A stretch of DNA of 64,000 nucleotides from Tamarix chinensis (GCA_030549775.1 CM060175.1:40042415-40106414), one strand, 5' to 3'. Shown: positions 1 through 11,480, counted from the first letter of the stretch. Program-made: numbers and translations. The notes: a model not told the origin generated them from the sequence alone.

Positions 1-2820
1 TTTATGAATATTATAAGCACCATCATGCAACAAACATCTTAAATTGAGTTGTTGGTTCTAAAGTAATGGAGTATACACAAATTTGAGTTGACAAGAGTTG
101 TTGTAGTTGCCAAGAATATAGATGGGTTGAAGTTAAGTACTAAATAGTGTGTTTTTCAAGTAAATGGAATGAACCCAAATGATTCTTTTTTCATTACAAA
201 TATTCCACATAACTTTAGCTTTGTCCACTTGATTTTAGGAATGTATATGAATCAAAATGAGGCCACCTTCCTTTTTAGGTGAGCATACTCTACTCCATGC
301 CATTGGAGCTTTCTTTGAAGGGTTAATCTTACCTATTGAAAGAAATTACCTACACATACTATCCATCTAAGGAATCGGTTTTGAGGAAGAATGAACACTT
401 GACACCAATACATATGTATACTAAGGATGAAAAACTTCAAATTTCGTGCTCTACCATCATAGAATAGGATATTGACCTGCCAACTTATGAGTTTCATTTT
501 AATCTTGTGGAATAAATCTTATGTCCAAGTCGTAATGAGTATAGTATTGGATAATAGTATAACTAAGTATGTGAAAATAAAACTACCTTTAGTGAACCTA
601 GTAACATGCAACATTTGATGCTTAAAATTGGTTTCCACTCCAAAGTAGATTTTGTACTTCAAAGGATGAAGAAATTGACCTAATGTGGAGGTGAAATCAT
701 CAACCACCTTGAGGAGTTTAAGCATTTACTTTATATCTCCCTTGGAAAAAAGGATCATATCATCTATAAAAGAAATATTTATGATCTTTAATTTTTTAAA
801 CTTAGGGTGCCCCTTAAAGTCATCATATGCCCACATACCTCAAAGTGATATTTTCCGATACTTATCCATAAGAATAAATGGATATGGGAAAATCCCCCCT
901 AAGAAGGTCTCTTTAGCCTTTTAAATAAGGTGTTAATCCCCATTCAGTAGGAAAGAATAGGATCTTGAGGTGACAATGGGCCAAATTCTACTTAACCATT
1001 TGTAAGGGGAATCCATAAACATGAATGATGTATTGTAATAATTCCCAATGGACATAATCATAAGCTTTTTTAATATCTGATTTCATAATACACCAAAGAG
1101 AAACATGCCTCTATGCATATTTCCTCAAAAGCTCAACTGCAAGTTGGATGTTTTCCCTATTTTGTCTTCCTTTCATAAAATTAGATTATGCATGATTAAT
1201 CAGTATTTGCATGACGTATTATAATATAGAAGCAAGGACTTTGCAAATGATTTTGTATGAACACCACAACAAGCAATTGGTAGACATTCACCTAGTAGCA
1301 TTCTCCTTTTTAGGAATTAGGACTAAATAGGTGATATCAAGCTTGGGGGGAGAATACCAGTGGTAAAAAAATCTATCATAACTGTTTTAATGTCCTTGCC
1401 AACCATATCCAAATATTTCTTGGAAAATAGAGATGAAAACCTAATAACACCAAGAGCTTTGTTATCATATATAGAAAGAAAATCCTTCTTCACTTCCTCA
1501 CTAGTTATAGGTGCAAAGAGGGATTGCTTATGAGAGTCTTGTAGTCTAGCTCCATCATTAAAGATATTAAACTTGATTTCACTAGAAGCACATCCTTAAC
1601 TTTCCAAAAGGCTATTATAAAAATCAAGGAAAATTTCTTTAATTTGGCTAGCCTCTAAAACACAATTACAACCATCACATGTATGCCTATGTATATATTT
1701 TTGTGACCTTTAATTTGGGAAAAAAGAATTTTTATTCAAATCCCTCATATTAAGCTAGTGAATCTTAGACTTTTGCTTTAGGAAGCTTTCATAGTTTTGA
1801 GGTTTTTTTTTGAAATTATTTTCATGTTCATGCAGCTTCTCTCTAAGAGTTTGATTACTTAGGTCATTTAGCAATGCAAATTTTGCATCAACCAAGGATT
1901 TTTGAGAAACCACCATTCTATGTTATAAAGAACCATACTTTATTTTATTAATCTCCTTCATAACCGATTTTATTCTTTGTAAATTTTCATGTAAGTTTAG
2001 TAAGAGGTTTCCACTAGATTAACCATGTCAATGAATTTTTTCAAGAAATCCTTATGTTTTATCTAGAAGTTTAGGAATATAAAATGACACTTCCTATTAT
2101 GCTTAGTACAAAAATTGAGTAAAATTAGATAGATATTAGATATTTAGGGTGACAATAAGTCATCAAAGGATTGAGTGAAACTAGTAAGCTATGTTCCATT
2201 CACCAAAGCTTAGTCTAGTTTGTAGGCCACTACCTCATTCCCACTTCTTTTATTCATCAAAGTCAAGGAAAATACATAACCATTGTCGTTCACCAAGCCT
2301 AGTGAATTAACACATTGAGAAAAATCTTGCATGTCCTACATGGCAAGTGTATATCTCTCACTTTCTCATCAGGGTATAAGATCACATTGAAGTCCCCTAT
2401 TAGTACTTGGGGTGCATTAGGGGGTTCCTTTGGATTAACCATTACATAATGCTCTTCTTCATATACTTTTATTAAAGGCAAACACAAAACCCACAATAAA
2501 ATGAATATGACCTCTAATTCCAACCATTGTTCACAATATACATTGGGCTTACATATCAATTAAAGTCACCATCTAGACCAAAGGGTCCCAAATAACCCAT
2601 ATATGACTATTTTAGTGGTAATTGCAATTATTAAAAAAAATTTAATTACACATAATACCATTCCTTATATTACTAAACGTATTTACTTTCACCTATGTCT
2701 CTAACAAACTAATCAGGGATAACTTATTTTGCTTAATTCTTCCTTTAATATCCTTATGCTTGGATGGATCATTCATGGCTTTTATATTCAAAGATACAAT
2801 CATGAGGAACCAAGGTCATA
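1..2820 (-). pseudogene. LINE ORF2 remnant: endonuclease and reverse transcriptase
   Basis: ORF2 nicks DNA and reverse-transcribes the element at the nick. The minus-strand open stretch 2299-2559 carries the APE-type endonuclease motif GDFNVILYPDEKV. The linker before RT is readable near 1960-1560 (SLVDAKFALLNDLSNQTLR). RT follows: DITYLVLIPKKENATR near 1320, then SNFMKGRQNRENIQLAVELL and DIKKAYDYVHWELL between about 1190 and 1030. The catalytic box is SFIDDMILFSKGD near 735-775, a variant of the F/YADD box in which the alanine is replaced but both aspartates remain. The thumb region is in the open stretch 519-725. Scattered stops show it is dead. Confidence 0.85.
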
Positions 2821-2828
2821 TATACAAT

Positions 2829-3133
2829 TGTAACACCTCAAGTCGACACGACCACGCGGGGGCTACCTTGGCGTGCTTTCGGATTGATCGGCTGGCCCCA
2901 CAAATCAACACGAGTCCTTTTAGCACGCTTTGTCCTCACTCACGTGCTTCCCGAGAAACTTTTAGAAAATTTTCGAAACTTCCCAGGAGGTCACCCATCC
3001 TAAAATTGCTCCATGGCCAGCACGCTTAACTGTGGAGTTCTTAGGACGGAATCACCAAAAGGATGGTATACCATGTTGATATAAGTAGCCAAATCAATCC
3101 TTATAACACTCCCCTCAATTTTGGGGTATTACA
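2829..3133 (-). repeat. Cassandra 3' LTR
   Basis: A 305 bp LTR, downstream copy in the element's own (minus) sense. On that strand it begins TGTAATACCCCAAAATTG and ends GGTGTTACA. It carries the better-conserved of the two 5S-like segments. Confidence 0.95.
2979..3042 (-). other. 5S rRNA-like segment with pol III internal promoter boxes
   Basis: On the minus strand this stretch matches the 3' two thirds of plant 5S rRNA as I know it. It includes the A-box-like AGTTAAGCGTGC (3020-3031) and the C-box AGGATGGGTGACC (2989-3001), followed by TCCTGGGAAGT. The sequence between the boxes has diverged. It is part of the Cassandra LTR, not a 5S gene: the first part of 5S rRNA is missing. Whether it still recruits TFIIIA or pol III is unknown. 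Confidence 0.9.
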
Positions 3134-3265
3134 TTCACCCCCACTCAAAGAACGCAACGTCCTCGTTGCGACTCAACCAATGACTGTCTCAATACAGTTC
3201 ATCCCAAGAATCGTCCCGCTAGGTGACTGACTGACTTATCCAAGTTCAGCTCACGGTCGCGGTTT

Positions 3266-3278
3266 GGCTTTGATACCA
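3266..3278 (-). other. Cassandra primer-binding site (tRNA-iMet type)
   Basis: TGGTATCAAAGCC on the minus strand lies two bases inside the 5' LTR. The usual initiator-Met site is TGGTATCAGAGC, so there is one substitution in the core. It sets the minus strand as the sense strand. Confidence 0.85.
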
Positions 3279-3280
3279 TT

Positions 3281-3585
3281 TGTAACACCCCGAGTCGACA
3301 CGACCACGCGGGGGCTACCTTGGAGTGCTTTCGGATTGATCGGTTGGCCCCACAAATCAACACAAGCCCTTTTAGTACGCTTTGTCCTCACTCACGTGCT
3401 TCCCGAGAAACTTTCAAAAAATTTCTGAAACTTCCCAGGAGGTCACCCATCATAAAATTGCTCCACGGCCAGCACGCTTAACTGTGGAGTTCTTAGGACG
3501 AAATCACCAAAAGGATGGTATACCATGTTGATATAAGTAGCCAAATCAATCCTTATAACACTCCCCTCAATTTTGGGGTATTACA
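3281..3585 (-). repeat. Cassandra 5' LTR
   Basis: A 305 bp LTR, upstream copy on the minus strand, the same length as its partner. Its 5S-like segment lies at about 3431-3494 and has a substitution in the C-box (ATGATGGGTGACC instead of AGGATGGGTGACC). The primer-binding site abuts its inner edge near 3266-3278. Confidence 0.95.
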
Positions 3586-3599
3586 ACAATGACATGTAA

Positions 3600-4895
3600 A
3601 GTCTAAATCTTAACCCATACAATCCCTCACACCCATCTCTCACAAAACTTGAAATTGATTTCCCTACCTGTAAGGCCTTATGAATACTCAATACTCACAT
3701 TATGAAGTAGTGGAGCTTGAGAGGGAACCACTCCGTGCTATGTTGAGGGGTACACTTCTGTATTAACATTTTTTAGGAAGGATCTCAACATCAACAACAA
3801 TCAAGAATGATTTATGATTACCATGCCTTTGATCTCTCACCATAACCCACTCTTACTACTATTGAGGCACTTATACATTCAATTTTTTATGAGTTTTAGG
3901 GTAGGACTTATCATCATGGTTTGGGACATTACAAACATGACAATAGGTTGCAATAAAAACCAATTGATTGTTTGAAAAGGGAACCATTAGGATCCCTAAC
4001 TAATATGAATTTATGTAGAGGTTTCATTATGTTAACTTCAACTAACACTCAAGGGTATGTAGTATTATCCTTTCTTAAGTTTATGACATCGAGATGTGTG
4101 CCCATAGAGTTTAAAATCATCATATTCAAAAGGGAGGTATGGGAGTTTAACCCACAATAGAGCAAAATATAACTCCTCTTTTGTAAGGTTCACTTTCCTC
4201 CTCCATCATTTTGGAATCAGGATTCTACTATAGAAGGTCTCATATTAGTTTAAGATCAATTCATATTCTTTAGTGTAGACAAACTTGAAGATAAAGTAGC
4301 CAACATCATGGAAAATAATTTTAGGCATGGTAACTATATTCCATTAATCCTTAACAAACCTCAAAATTTGGTTGAAAGATGGCAATTCATTACAAATATA
4401 GCCAACATAAGAATGTTTCCATTCACTCATCTTATGATCAACCTCCTCTTTCTCTAGATTAAATGTCAATCAGGGCTGGGGTTGCGATTAATGCATCATT
4501 ATCTTTCTAGGTTAAAGTAGCGTTCATCTAACCAGTTATACCCTTTAGAAGAGATATAGCATTAGCAGGGCTGGGGTATCATGTGTGATTAGTGAATCCA
4601 CATCCTTGATAGGATTTTGGGATGTAGAATTATCCAGATCCATATAAGTTCTATCAGCAATGTCATGCATAACAACATTAATGGTATTCTCAGTATGAAG
4701 GGGGACACGTTCATGATGAGGATTAGTATTGGAATCATAAAACTTCATAGCAACATTGTGAATCACTGTATGAATTTCCTCATCTTCGGTAGCCATAATA
4801 AAATTACCATTAAAAAAACCATCATCCATCTTGTTTTTATTATTTGATTTAAGATTAGGGTTAATAATGGAATTAAAAAACTTCAAGGGAAACAT
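3600..4895 (-). pseudogene. LINE ORF1 remnant (DUF4283-like, CCHC-like knuckle)
   Basis: ORF1 of plant L1 elements encodes an RNA-binding protein that packages the element RNA. On the minus strand the segment about 4200-4080 reads like the conserved 'WVKLPYLPFEY' stretch of DUF4283-type ORF1. It is followed by 'IMKPLHKFILVRDPNGS' near 4000 and a decayed knuckle resembling CHVCNVPNHDDKSYP near 3900. The upstream part is a 116-codon open stretch at 4545-4895. Stops and frameshifts separate the pieces. A roughly 125 bp internal duplication is visible on the plus strand: the ACCATCATCCA context near 4820 recurs near 4945. Function is lost. The assignment rests on resemblance to the better-preserved ORF1 at 44405-46023. 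Confidence 0.68.
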
Positions 4896-4990
4896 TGAGG
4901 ATCACCTTTTCGGGAACCTTATTCACATTGCCATTAGAAGAACCATCATCCAGCTTATTTTATTTATTCCTTGGGACTATTTTAACCACA

Positions 4991-5999
4991 TATCATTGGG
5001 CTAATGAATGTTTCTTCCCTCTCACTATAGAAGTAACGCATGGAATCCTTGCAAGAGCGTTCTAGATGAGAAGTGACATACACCTTATAGTTATATATTA
5101 CTAATAGGTTAATGTACACTTTATAGTTATATAGTACCAATATGTTAATAAGTACCATTAATATGTTAGCATGTTTACTTAATAATATCTATGGTCTACA
5201 GTGTTATTCATCATGTGCCCAATTTGATCCACATTGTTACAGATTGGTCACTAATGATGATTACAACTATTATTGGAGTGAGAAAATATGTGTGTGTGGA
5301 AGTGGTTGATGACGAGATAGCTAAGAAATCGTTTGGAGACATTTTGAGAGTATAGCATTTATAGGACCTTACTTGTGGCAATTCTTGTCTTTTGTATTGT
5401 GGACGTTGAGTCCCTATGTTTTTTTTTGTTTTTTATTTTATTTTTATCATTATATTGTACTTTCTCAGCATTTATAATGTAGTTACTTTTCTATAATCTA
5501 TCAGTACTCTATCACCTTATGATTTTATATTAGTTATGTAGGATCAAAGTTCTATTATTATTGTGTTATGATTGAAAGTTTTTTTTTATCACCATGATTT
5601 TTCAATCCTCATTTTTTTTTAAATTTTAAAGACATTGTAGAAGCAAATAAAACTAAGAATAGGGTATGTTACTACCATATCAAAAACTAAAAGAGGCATG
5701 ATCATTAACCTAAATCTTTCTCACTATAAGGTGAAAACATTCTAAAAAACCATGCTTAAGGAATGGAAGAGAATGAGAGAGATAAAATGACATTTTAAAA
5801 ATTTTCAAAACTAATGCAACTTTATACAAAAGGGGTCGAACTAAGAGTTTTAATAACTAATAAGGCTCAAGAAGGCCACAAAATAGGCAAAATTTTAATA
5901 TCGATTAGCCTAAATATCATGCAAAAAGATAACTACCCAAGTGATGCCCTACTATTTGTCTACGCCACTATCATTTTGTTATGCTATAATCATGTGTTT
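4991..5999. other. Unassigned AT-rich stretch
   Basis: I see no reading frame, LTR terminus or known motif that can be defended here. Poly-T and A/T runs are frequent. A part around 5230-5650 could be the edge of a decayed LTR, since its base composition resembles the 3' portion of the LTR at 13572-16256, but the alignment is too weak to annotate. Confidence 0.4.
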
Positions 6000-6747
6000 T
6001 GAGTTTTTAAGCCTTTTTTGACTATCAAAATTTCACAAAACTTTAGGGTTCATCTTGCTTTATTATTCTTGAGCTAAGTATGATCTAAAAATTTCAATTA
6101 GTGTTTATCCCATTTTTGGATTAATTTAGGTATTTTTAGATTATAAAAGTCACCTAATCACACTTATCTTTGTTGAATCTTATCATAATGTTATGACACT
6201 TGATATTTTATTCATTAGGATGGATAAGAAAATCTCATTTTTAACCCTTAAATTTCATGGCCCATTGGTTATAGTAGTAAAATATGAATTTTCTTCTTTA
6301 TCCATGATTTTACCATTTTACCCTTAGATAATTTATCATCTCTCTTTCTAAGACTTTCATTTTGTGATAAGGGTAAATATAAGCCACATATTCCTTCCTC
6401 TATCCATATGGTGATACCCCTATCCGTTTACCTTAGAAATGTTTAGTAAATATCTCCTAAACCTTAGTTGTTAAGTTAACTTAACTCTGAAGCCTTCTAA
6501 TTTTCTACACTATCTAACTTAGCATACTTCTTATATATCTTTCTCCTCCTCATTTTCACCACCTTCTCTCCTCCCTTTTTGAAACTCTCTTATCATTTCA
6601 ACCATGGTTAAGGCTTGGTTTTGCTCTGTGATTGATGCAAGGATGGTATGGTAAGCTGAGCTTATGTACGATGGTAACACTCAACTATTTGATAATACAC
6701 TTATACTTAAAATAAACTTTTTTAGTCGTAAATTTTGGGATATTACA
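6000..6747 (+). repeat. 5' LTR remnant of gypsy relic 1
   Basis: The last 120 bases (from about 6627, TGTGATTGATGCAAG) align with the end of the 3' LTR (from about 16130, TGTGATTGATGTAAG). Both end in an AATTTTGGG...TTA-CA motif, here at 6741-6747. A C+T-rich stretch near 6480-6600 resembles the leader of the 3' LTR. The remnant is far shorter than the 2.7 kb 3' LTR, so internal deletion is inferred. The left boundary is a guess. Confidence 0.6.
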
Positions 6748-6750
6748 CGT

Positions 6751-6762
6751 TGGTATTATAAC
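6751..6762 (+). other. Degenerate primer-binding site of gypsy relic 1
   Basis: TGGTATTATAAC lies three bases after the LTR end at 6747 and resembles the initiator tRNA-Met site TGGTATCAGAGC with several C/G-to-T/A changes. It is the same primer type as in the Cassandra element. Confidence 0.65.
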
Positions 6763-6984
6763 TATAGTTTTTGATTACTGTGATTTATTTTCAAAATTAC
6801 GTTTTCAAGTGATCTCTTGTCTGGTTCAAATGGTCTATTTCACATTTTAGAAAAACCTAGTTCTTCATAAATCCAAATTAATTTGTGAGGAATCTAGGAT
6901 GGGTAGCCTTTGAAATGTGATTATGTGTTAGTAAGCCAGGAAGTTTTTATCTTAGCACATTTTCTATGTTGCAGCTAGCTAACT

Positions 6985-7830
6985 ATGACACTTAACAACC
7001 ACGTGGGTCATTTGGAGGAGACTTTTGAAGCATTCATTGAGTTTGTTAGATGTCTACCGTCACCTCAACCTAAGTCCTCACCACCACCTCTACATTACAT
7101 ATATGATGGTATCAAAGAAGACTAGCTTTAAAGGGTTACAAGGCATCACCCACGGACCAACACTAGTGATGAGGACCCACTCATCCTAGAGGGATGGATT
7201 CGGGACATGGATAGGACATATGAGATAATTGATTTCCCACAAAGCATTGCGACTTTCTTTCTTTGAGGAGTCGTAGACATCTGGTGGGTAAATCATCATG
7301 TATAGTTAAAACTACCGATGTCATAGGAGGAATTTAAGATGACAATTTGAACTAATTTTTATTTAGAGAGCCTTATAAAGGATATGCTAAAAGAGTTTAT
7401 GCAAATTTCTCAGGGAGTCATGACAGTGAGATAATGTCACACCCTCTTACCATTATTGTTGATGTTTGTGCCAAGGATAGCAGCTAGCGAATCTACGGTT
7501 GTGTATTAGCTTGAGGTGGGGCTGCATATCAGCATCTAGAGGATGATAGGTGCCCTTGCTTTCTAGAACTTAACCATGTTGTACAAGCAGGTGTGTGCCT
7601 CCGCTACCATGGTACAATAATAGACTTCTATATTGGACAAGAAGAATATTGAGACATAGGGATCTAGAGGTTAGATTTAGTTTTAGGGTGGTGGACCTCT
7701 AAGTTATTAGCTTATGGGTTAGACTTGTGACTTAGAAGACCTGCTGGACTAACAAGATGCTTTATATGTTGTTTCTCCTGTTGGGATCATCTAGGGTGAC
7801 ACTGTCGGGTCACTCCTATTCAGTGTAGGA
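6985..7830 (+). pseudogene. Gypsy relic 1 gag remnant
   Basis: Gag forms the virus-like particle. From the ATG at 6985 the frame reads MTLNNHVGHLEETFEAF. After two stops comes a retrotransposon-gag-like block, 'DEDPLILEGWIRDMDRTYE' (about 7165-7225), ending in VDIWWVN near 7270. That matches the usual 'SDPL...EEWL..LEKIF...W' pattern. A cysteine- and histidine-rich stretch near 7755-7800 may be the decayed zinc knuckle. Several stops and at least one frameshift make it non-functional. Confidence 0.75.
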
Positions 7831-8119
7831 TTTTTGGTTAGTTATGCCATTGGTCTTTTGAGTGTCAGTGTCAATATGGTTAATTCTAATAGTAGGGACC
7901 GGTTATACCTCAGCATCAAACATATCAACAATAAACCTACCAGTAGCCACAATAGCAATTTTAGTAAAGAGCACCTATCCCACCAAGTGTACAACCTAGG
8001 GAGACTAAAGGGAGACCACAAAAGCCTCGTCCTTTCCTTCAAAAGGCCTGAATGTTATTAGCTAGGCAAAGGTTGATAGATAGCTAGATGTAGTCACTGG
8101 TATGTTTTCTATCATTTAG

Positions 8120-8345
8120 TTACCACCATTTGTATTGCTTGATTCGGGAGCATTGTTGTCATTCATATCTACTACTTTTGTTGCGAGACTTACTTTTTCT
8201 TCATCTCTTATTGTGTCTATTTCTCTGATGTTACCTTTAGGAATTAGATTAGATTGCACTAAGATCTACTTGGATATGTCCTTAAAGATAGGTGGGGTAG
8301 ACTTCCTAGTGGACCTAGTCTACTTGAACTTATAGGAATTTTTCA
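8120..8345 (+). pseudogene. Gypsy relic 1 aspartic protease remnant
   Basis: The retroviral-type protease that cuts Gag-Pol is recognisable from LLDSGALLSFIST near 8138-8180. This carries the catalytic D-S-G core of the DSGA(T/S)HSFIS signature. The open stretch 8135-8335 continues with KIGGVDFLVDLVYLNL, matching the second half of the domain. It lies between gag and RT as expected. Confidence 0.82.
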
Positions 8346-8599
8346 TTTTCTTGGGAATGGATATGTCGGGGAGGCATTAGGCTGTGATAAACTATGTGTA
8401 AGAGTGAGTTGTGTTGTGGGAACCTTGGGGTGCTAGGATATTTTATAAGAGATGCAAGCTTAGGCCTATAATGAAGGTCATATATGGCCATATAGTGTGT
8501 TTTTTGGTACAGAAGGGTTACATTATGTATTTTTGCGGAGTTTAGGAGTTTAACGAGGATGTATAAATTGAAGGATATTTTTTTGACTTAAGTGTTTCC

Positions 8600-9190
8600 T
8601 GACGTATTTTCATAGGAGATACTAGGTATGCTGCCAATACTTGAGATAGATTTCACTATAGAGTTGGTACTGAGGGTCGAGCTAATTTCAAAGGCATCTT
8701 ACTGGATGGCATCGGTAGAGTTGCGGGTGTTAAAGTCTTAGGTAGAGGATTTAGTGGAGCATGGGTATGTTGACCCGAGTTTGTCTCTATAGGGAGCACT
8801 AGTTTTTTTTGTGAAGAATAATGACAAGAGCCTTTGCTTATGCCACGACTAACAGGGTTTTAACTAGTTGATGGTAAAGAACTGTTGTCTGCTTCCAAGG
8901 ACTGGCGACTTGTTTGACCAGCTTAAGAGTGCTTCAATTTTTTTGAAGGTCAATTTCATGTCAGGTTATCATTAGTTATGCTATGCCAAAGTATATATCA
9001 TGATGACAACCCTTGGTATAGACACTATGAGTTCACTGTGATGCCTTTTAGGCTCACCAATGAGCCAAGCATATTTATGGATATGATGATGAAGGTCCTT
9101 TGGTCATTCCTTGATCAATTTGTGGTGGTTTTTATAGATGACATCTTGGTATACTCTTAGAGTAGAGAGGAAATGAGATACATCTTTGTT
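8600..9190 (+). pseudogene. Gypsy relic 1 reverse transcriptase remnant
   Basis: The plus strand reads through the gypsy RT motifs: LPILEIDFTIELV and ISKASYWMASVELRVLK (about 8635-8735), VEHGYVDPSLSL with GALVFFVKNNDKSLCLCHD (about 8755-8845), then [12 protein letters not shown]. After a frameshift near 8980 comes [19 protein letters not shown]. The catalytic block [13 protein letters not shown] (about 9115-9160) is intact as a motif. Multiple in-frame TAG/TAA codons remain. Confidence 0.9.
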
Positions 9191-9259
9191 TGATATTGTC
9201 ACTCTATATAGAGAACAAGTTGTATGCTAAACTCTCTAAGTGAGTGTTTTAGCTTCAAG

Positions 9260-9935
9260 TGGTTGCATTTTTGGGTCATGTGGTGTCAACAGGAGCATTT
9301 GCTGTGGACTCGGTAAAGACTTTGGTAGTCACTAAGTGGAAGGCACCCGCTAGTGTTCTCAAGGTTCGTAGTTTCTTGGGCTTGGCTAGGTACTATAGGC
9401 ATTTTGTGTAGGAATTCTTAAAGGTAGCTCATCCCTTGACAAATATTTTGAATAAGATAACCATATTTTAGTGGGATAATGCATGCAATGGAGCATTTTA
9501 GGAGTTGAAGGAGTGTTTGATTATATCACATGTTCTGACTCTACTATTAGGATCAGAAGGATTTGAGGTCTATAGTGACGCGCTAAAGCATGGATTGGGT
9601 CGTATATTAATACAGTATGGTAAGGTAGTGGCTTATGATTCTCATTAGTTGAAGTAGCATGATAATATTTACTCAACACATGATTTAGAGTCGGAAACCA
9701 TCATTTTCTCAATAAAGATTTGAAGGAATTATCTGTATAGGACTCAATGTAGATTCTACACTGACCATAAGAGCCTCAGGTATATATTCACTTATAAGGA
9801 GTTGAATATGAAGTAGAGGTGATGGATAGATTTTTTGAAGGGTTATGATATAGAGCTGACATACCATGAGGGTAAGGCCAATGTTGTTACAGATGCCTTG
9901 AGTAGGAAGACATCAGACACTTTGGGTTCTGTTGT
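9260..9935 (+). pseudogene. Gypsy relic 1 RT connection and RNase H remnant
   Basis: After RT the frame carries the connection segment (VRSFLGLARYYRHFV near 9365-9410). RNase H follows: GFEVYSDALKHGLG (about 9560-9600), STHDLESETIIFSIK, FYTDHKSLRYIFT (about 9755-9790), and the closing KANVVTDALSRK (about 9875-9910). It degrades the RNA of the RNA/DNA hybrid. Scattered nonsense codons show it is dead. Confidence 0.87.
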
Positions 9936-9979
9936 GGTGTCTTGTCGGTTATTGGAGGAGCTTGGTGAGATGGGGATAG

Positions 9980-10872
9980 AGATGATCTAGCATAGTAACT
10001 TAGAGGTTTAGATGAGTGCATTGATGATTACGCCAACAATTTTTGATGATATCTCAGTAGGAAAGCCTGGGATGTTAAACTTGAGAGGTTTTAACAAAAG
10101 TTGTAGGACAGACAAGCTGAAGTTTTTTAGATTCATGAGGATGGTATAATTTGTTATAAAGGTTATTGGTATACCTTAGATTTACACTGATATGAAGTAC
10201 CAAATTTTAGAGGAAGGTCATTACACTCCGTATTCCATCCACCGAAGAGGGGATACGTTGTACAAAGACCTCAAGAGGATCTATTGGTGGCCTCGCATAA
10301 AGCGAGAAGTAGAAAAGTTTGTGTCAAGATGTTTGATCTGCGAGAAGGTCAATATTAGGCATTAGAGACCTATAGGGTTGGTTCGGCTTTTAGATTATTT
10401 GAGGTGGAAATGTGACTCCATCTTGATAGATTTTGTGAGTGGGCTATAGAGGAATCACAATGGGTGTGATACGATTTGGTTTATTGTTGACAAGTTAACT
10501 AAATCAGTAGTTTTTATGCCGATGAAGTCAACTTAGAGTATAGATTAGCTAGCTAATGTGTCCATGCGGTTTGTGGTGAGTAGGCATGGTACACCTACCG
10601 ACATAGTCTCTAATTTGGATTTGAGATTTGTTTTGCACTTTTGGGGTAAGTTATAGGAGGCATTGGCATGCAATTGAGGATGAGTACCGCCTTCCACCCA
10701 GCTATAGATGGGCAGACTAAGAGGATGATTCAGACACTAGAGGATATACTATGAGCTTGTGTGTTGGACTTTCAAGGTAGTTGGGAAGATTGTATACATT
10801 TGGTTGAGTTCTCATACAATAGAAATTATCATGCTAGCAAATTGATGACACCCTTTGAAGTAGTATACAGAC
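9980..10872 (+). pseudogene. Gypsy relic 1 integrase, 5' part
   Basis: Integrase inserts the DNA copy. The H-H-C-C finger reads HYTPYSIHRRGDTLYKDL, then IYWWPRIKREVEKFVSRC..C (about 10220-10345). The core follows with TIWFIVDKLTKSVVFMP near 10470-10520. A hAT-like element enters at 10873, after the 'TPFEVVY' block. The same frame resumes at 12860 with Y-G-H-K-C-Q. Confidence 0.88.
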
Positions 10873-11159
10873 CATAGTAATAAAAACCGGATCGGACCAG
10901 CTGGTTGAACAGATAACCCAACAAACCGGTTACAAATTTGGGCCAAATATTAATTAAAACCTATTTCGTAAAAAAATCGGTCATTATTATAAAAACCGGC
11001 TGGTTTTTAAAAAAACCGAGAACCGCCTGTTAATCAGTGAACCAGTCCGGTTTTGTAAGTATATGATACAATTACTTTTTTACCCTCACATTAAATTTTG
11101 AGTGTTATATATCGGTAAGGGTAATTGAGTCTTTTGCACCCTCAAATTGATTTTCCTAT

Positions 11160-11480
11160 GTGAACCCTAAGAACATCAAAACAAACATAGCCTCAATCGG
11201 TCACTCCCCTCCTCGACTGCTCGAGCTCGATCGTTGCTGCCGTTTGCTTGTTCCGGACTTCCAGTTCTGCACTTTTTCTTCTTCTTCTTTGACAGACAAC
11301 TTGACTTCGCCTTGTTGCTTGACGCACAAGAGGTCAACTCTCGAGCAAGCAGTTCGTGATTTTTGTCCATCATCCATTGTCTTCTCTCTATCATCTTCAA
11401 CCTAGACGCTTGAGCACGCCGTCTATTTTCACAGCGAAATCGCTTGAGCCTTACCATCCATTTTCATAGCTCGGCCGTCC
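11160..11480. other. GC-richer segment inside the hAT-like element
   Basis: This block is clearly less AT-rich than its surroundings and holds short open frames on both strands (81 codons plus, 93 codons minus), neither with a recognisable domain. It is followed by a long T-rich, intron-like stretch. It may be the leader exon of a lost transposase gene or captured host sequence. Neither can be decided from sequence alone. Confidence 0.4.

Larger units (their letters stand above)
2829..3585 (-). mobile_element. Complete Cassandra-type TRIM retrotransposon
   Basis: Two 305 bp direct repeats (2829-3133 and 3281-3585) flank a 147 bp non-coding interior. Both LTRs are bounded by TG...CA and the element sits between perfect 5 bp duplications ACAAT (2824-2828 and 3586-3590). 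On the minus strand the first LTR is followed after two bases by TGGTATCAAAGCC, resembling the primer-binding site for initiator tRNA-Met. A purine-rich tract (GAGTGGGGGTGAA, about 3134-3146) precedes the second LTR. Each LTR contains a 5S rRNA-like stretch, the hallmark of Cassandra. About 14 differences, mostly transitions, separate the LTRs. It has no coding capacity and must be mobilised in trans. Confidence 0.96.
1..4990 (-). mobile_element. L1-type LINE retrotransposon relic, extends past left edge
   Basis: A non-LTR retrotransposon reads on the minus strand in the expected order: ORF1 remnant (about 4895 down to 3600), endonuclease (about 2820-2290), reverse transcriptase (about 1960-1). 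It is broken by many stops and frameshifts and by the Cassandra insertion at 2829-3585. The RT thumb region continues towards position 1, so the 3' end and any poly(A) tail lie outside the window. Clade L1 is inferred from the endonuclease plus RT layout and the plant-type ORF1. The 5' boundary is approximate and no target duplication could be checked. Confidence 0.88.

Noticed and set aside
2979..3042. A genuine 5S rRNA gene
   Set aside because: It lacks the 5' part of 5S rRNA, occurs twice in LTRs of one element, and the flanks are TG...CA LTR sequence. It is a Cassandra component.
11176..11457. 93-codon minus-strand protein in the hAT-like element
   Set aside because: It has no domain and overlaps an open frame on the other strand. 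The GC-richer composition alone explains both.
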